A stretch of DNA of 7,912 nt from Hyphomicrobiales bacterium (lineage in GTDB: Bacteria; Pseudomonadota; Alphaproteobacteria; Rhizobiales; Rhizobiaceae), in assembly GCA_015654965.1 (NCBI GenBank), contig JAATGD010000031.1:1-7912 (forward strand). The letters are read 5' to 3'. Under the pieces are notes generated by a model. It ran no database searches and was not told the DNA's origin. It worked only from the letters and a program-made list of their open reading frames with translations. The position numbers and the translations under genes are program-made. Below are positions 6,190 to 7,912 of this stretch, piece after piece (the stretch's first letter is position 1; every line of letters starts with the position of its first letter).

Positions 6190-6867
6190 TTATCCGCTGT
6201 TCTTTTCCTGAATAAAAAAGGATACTGCCGATTGCGGAATCTTATCGATGGTACCATTTGTTAAAGCAATTTTCTCTGCCTGCTTATTATCCAGAAATTT
6301 GCTATTATACTCTGCCTTCAGCATGTCTTTAATGTCGTCATCGTTCATATTGGTGCATTCTTTATAAACGCTTTCCATGAATGCAACGTTTGCCCGAATA
6401 TATTCCCGCTCCCTTTCAATAACATCCGGCTTTACATAATCATTTATTGCAGTCGCAGGAGGATGGAGAAGAAAGGTCCCGCTGGGCACAGAGCTGCGCT
6501 CGCCAGCCGCACAAAACAGGAAAGTGGCAGCCGAAGAAACATCTCCGACGTTAATGGCATGAACAGGCAAAGGATAACTTTTCAGATTCCAATATGCCTG
6601 CATGCCGGCAGAAACATCCCCTCCGGGACTGTTGATGAGAAGATTGATTTTTCCAACCTTCGGATAGTTGAAGCGAATCTGCTCCAACACAGCCATCAGG
6701 TCCGATATGCTGTTGGTCGTGACCCCGCTTGTGAAATAGACATTTGCCTCGATTCCGTTGGCCTGTTTTCCTATTTCATCCTTTGGCGCTATTTCTTTCG
6801 TGTCAGCATAGGCGAATGAGCAAAACGAGAGAATTGAAAAACAGATTGCAAGATAAATATATTTCAT
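6190..6867 (-). CDS. Exported ClpP/crotonase-fold serine protease-like protein with altered triad
   Basis: The product has 225 residues. The N-terminus MKYIYLAICFSILSFCSFAYA is a signal peptide with a likely signal peptidase I site after AYA (21), predicting a periplasmic protein. This is unusual, because housekeeping ClpP is cytoplasmic. The ClpP-like core is clear: INSPGGDVSAGMQAYWNLK (78-96), whose SPGG matches the oxyanion/strand motif; VGDVSSAATFLFCAAGERSSVPSG (107-130), with Ser112 at the nucleophile position; and FLLHPPA (132-138), with His135 matching the catalytic His. At the third position, where ClpP has R-D-x-F-(L/M), this protein reads NSKFLDNKQAE (188-198), so Ser189 replaces Asp. 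No Clp ATPase is encoded nearby. ATG at 6867 has GAGG 6 bases upstream; the in-frame ATG at 6900 lacks a site and would precede the signal peptide. GC is visibly lower than its neighbours (about 35% in one 60-base line, against 57% in a pntB line). The substrate is unknown. Confidence 0.8.
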   Translation of the reverse strand: MKYIYLAICFSILSFCSFAYADTKEIAPKDEIGKQANGIEANVYFTSGVTTNSISDLMAVLEQIRFNYPKVGKINLLINSPGGDVSAGMQAYWNLKSYPLPVHAINVGDVSSAATFLFCAAGERSSVPSGTFLLHPPATAINDYVKPDVIEREREYIRANVAFMESVYKECTNMNDDDIKDMLKAEYNSKFLDNKQAEKIALTNGTIDKIPQSAVSFFIQEKNSG

Positions 6868-6916
6868 GGGAGGCCTCACAATATTAAAAAATAAATTCAC
6901 AATTCTAATATTGCTT

Positions 6917-6958
6917 AAAAATAAAATAAAAATAAAGGCAGATAAATCCGCCTTTATT
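6917..6958 (-). terminator. Strong rho-independent terminator of pntB
   Basis: On the minus strand AATAAAGGC (6958 to 6950) pairs perfectly with GCCTTTATT (6939 to 6931) around a 10-nt loop. It is followed by a long U-rich tract of the form TTTATTTTATTTTT (6930 to 6917). It starts 24 bases past the pntB stop and separates pntB from the ClpP-like gene downstream on the same strand. Confidence 0.85.
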
Positions 6959-6982
6959 GTTCGCTACTTATAGTGGCAAGTT

Positions 6983-7912
6983 TTAATGATCGAGAGCTTT
7001 TACAATATTTTCGACCATCTTCTTGGCATCTGCAAAAAGCATCATGGTGTTGTCGCGGAAGAAAAGTTCGTTCTCGACCCCCGCATAACCCGAACCCATA
7101 CCGCGCTTGATGAACAGAACCGTTCCCGCCTTGTCGACATCCAGAATCGGCATGCCGAAAATCGGCGATTTCGGATCGGTCTTCGCCGCAGGATTGGTCA
7201 CATCGTTCGCGCCGATCACGAAGGCCACATCGGCGGTCGCGAATTCCGAATTGATGTCTTCCAACTCGAACACCTCGTCATAAGGCACATTGGCCTCAGC
7301 CAGCAGCACGTTCATATGCCCTGGCATACGACCGGCGACCGGGTGGATCGCATATTTGATCTCCACGCCTTCGGCCTTCAGCTTGTCGGCCATTTCACGT
7401 AGCGCATGCTGCGCCTGTGCGACTGCCATGCCATAGCCCGGCACGATGATGACCTTGGAAGCGTTTTTCATGATGAAAGCCGCATCATCCGCCGAGCCCT
7501 GCTTGACCGGACGCTGCTCGACCTCACCGCCACCAGCAGCCGAAGTGTCGCCACCAAACCCGCCGAGAATGACCGAAATAAACGAACGGTTCATGCCCTT
7601 GGACATGATGTAGCTGAGGATCGCGCCGGACGAGCCAACCAGCGCACCGGTGATGATCAGCGCCAGATTGCCGAGCGTGAAGCCAATGCCTGCCGCAGCC
7701 CAGCCCGAATAGGAATTGAGCATGGAAACGACGACCGGCATGTCCGCGCCACCGATCGGCACGATGATCAGGACACCGAAGACCAGCGACAAGGCGACGA
7801 TCATCCAGAATACGAAATGGCTTTCGGTATTGACCAGCACCACGACCAGAAGCACGATGGCCAGAGCCAATGCAGCGTTGATCACATGACGTCCCGGCAG
7901 CATGATCGGCTT
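6983..7912 (-). CDS. pntB: NAD(P) transhydrogenase subunit beta, C-terminal part
   Basis: The last 309 residues are visible; the 5' end lies beyond the right edge, so about the N-terminal third of a roughly 460-residue protein is missing. Visible order: several membrane helices (about 11-28, 33-53, 58-80, 83-104), including the conserved [20 protein letters not shown] loop. Next come a linker and the NADP(H)-binding domain III with [20 protein letters not shown] (154-173), [20 protein letters not shown] (190-209), [10 protein letters not shown] and [16 protein letters not shown]. PntB with PntA forms the inner-membrane proton-translocating transhydrogenase, which uses the proton gradient to reduce NADP+ with NADH. 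pntA is expected beyond the right edge. A strong terminator follows the stop, so pntB closes its operon. Confidence 0.97.
   Translation of the reverse strand, partial: KPIMLPGRHVINAALALAIVLLVVVLVNTESHFVFWMIVALSLVFGVLIIVPIGGADMPVVVSMLNSYSGWAAAGIGFTLGNLALIITGALVGSSGAILSYIMSKGMNRSFISVILGGFGGDTSAAGGGEVEQRPVKQGSADDAAFIMKNASKVIIVPGYGMAVAQAQHALREMADKLKAEGVEIKYAIHPVAGRMPGHMNVLLAEANVPYDEVFELEDINSEFATADVAFVIGANDVTNPAAKTDPKSPIFGMPILDVDKAGTVLFIKRGMGSGYAGVENELFFRDNTMMLFADAKKMVENIVKALDH

Noticed and set aside
6190..6867. Lipoprotein assignment for the ClpP-like protein because of Cys9 and Cys16 in the signal peptide
   Set aside because: The residue before Cys16 is Phe, which does not fit a lipobox; the AYA site gives a better ordinary cleavage point.

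Overview
The window reads as an alphaproteobacterial chromosome of the Brucella/Ochrobactrum type. The evidence is moderate-to-high GC coding sequence, a ribosomal protein S21 with a long basic alphaproteobacterial-style tail, the C-terminal part of a PntB transhydrogenase, and an oxidoreductase that closely resembles the Brucella DXR-like enzyme DRL. The genus is inferred from protein recognition, not from a search.

Layout, left to right. The 5' part of a VOC/glyoxalase-fold gene runs off the left edge (minus). A perfect 36-nt palindrome that looks like a terminator separates it from a six-repeat TPR lipoprotein (minus). A 425-base non-coding stretch follows, holding two tandem terminators for rpsU (minus). 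A 368-base divergent gap with several short palindromes leads to a membrane-anchored alpha/beta hydrolase (plus). Its stop codon overlaps the stop of a convergent MaoC-type hot-dog dehydratase (minus), whose probable terminator lies inside the hydrolase gene. A HAD phosphatase (minus) precedes the MaoC gene on the same strand. A divergent promoter region with an 8-bp dyad separates it from the DRL-type oxidoreductase (plus). An exported ClpP-like protein of visibly lower GC (minus) follows, and then the pntB terminator and the C-terminal two thirds of pntB (minus), cut by the right edge.

Most genes look like independent one- or two-gene transcription units, with hairpins assignable to rpsU, the TPR gene, MaoC, drl and pntB. 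There is no obvious multi-gene pathway operon. The main biological points are the DRL-type enzyme, whose known relative performs the DXR step of the MEP isoprenoid pathway, and the exported ClpP-like protein, which seems to lack the catalytic Asp of the Ser-His-Asp triad. No RNA genes, CRISPR arrays, insertion sequences or attachment sites were seen.
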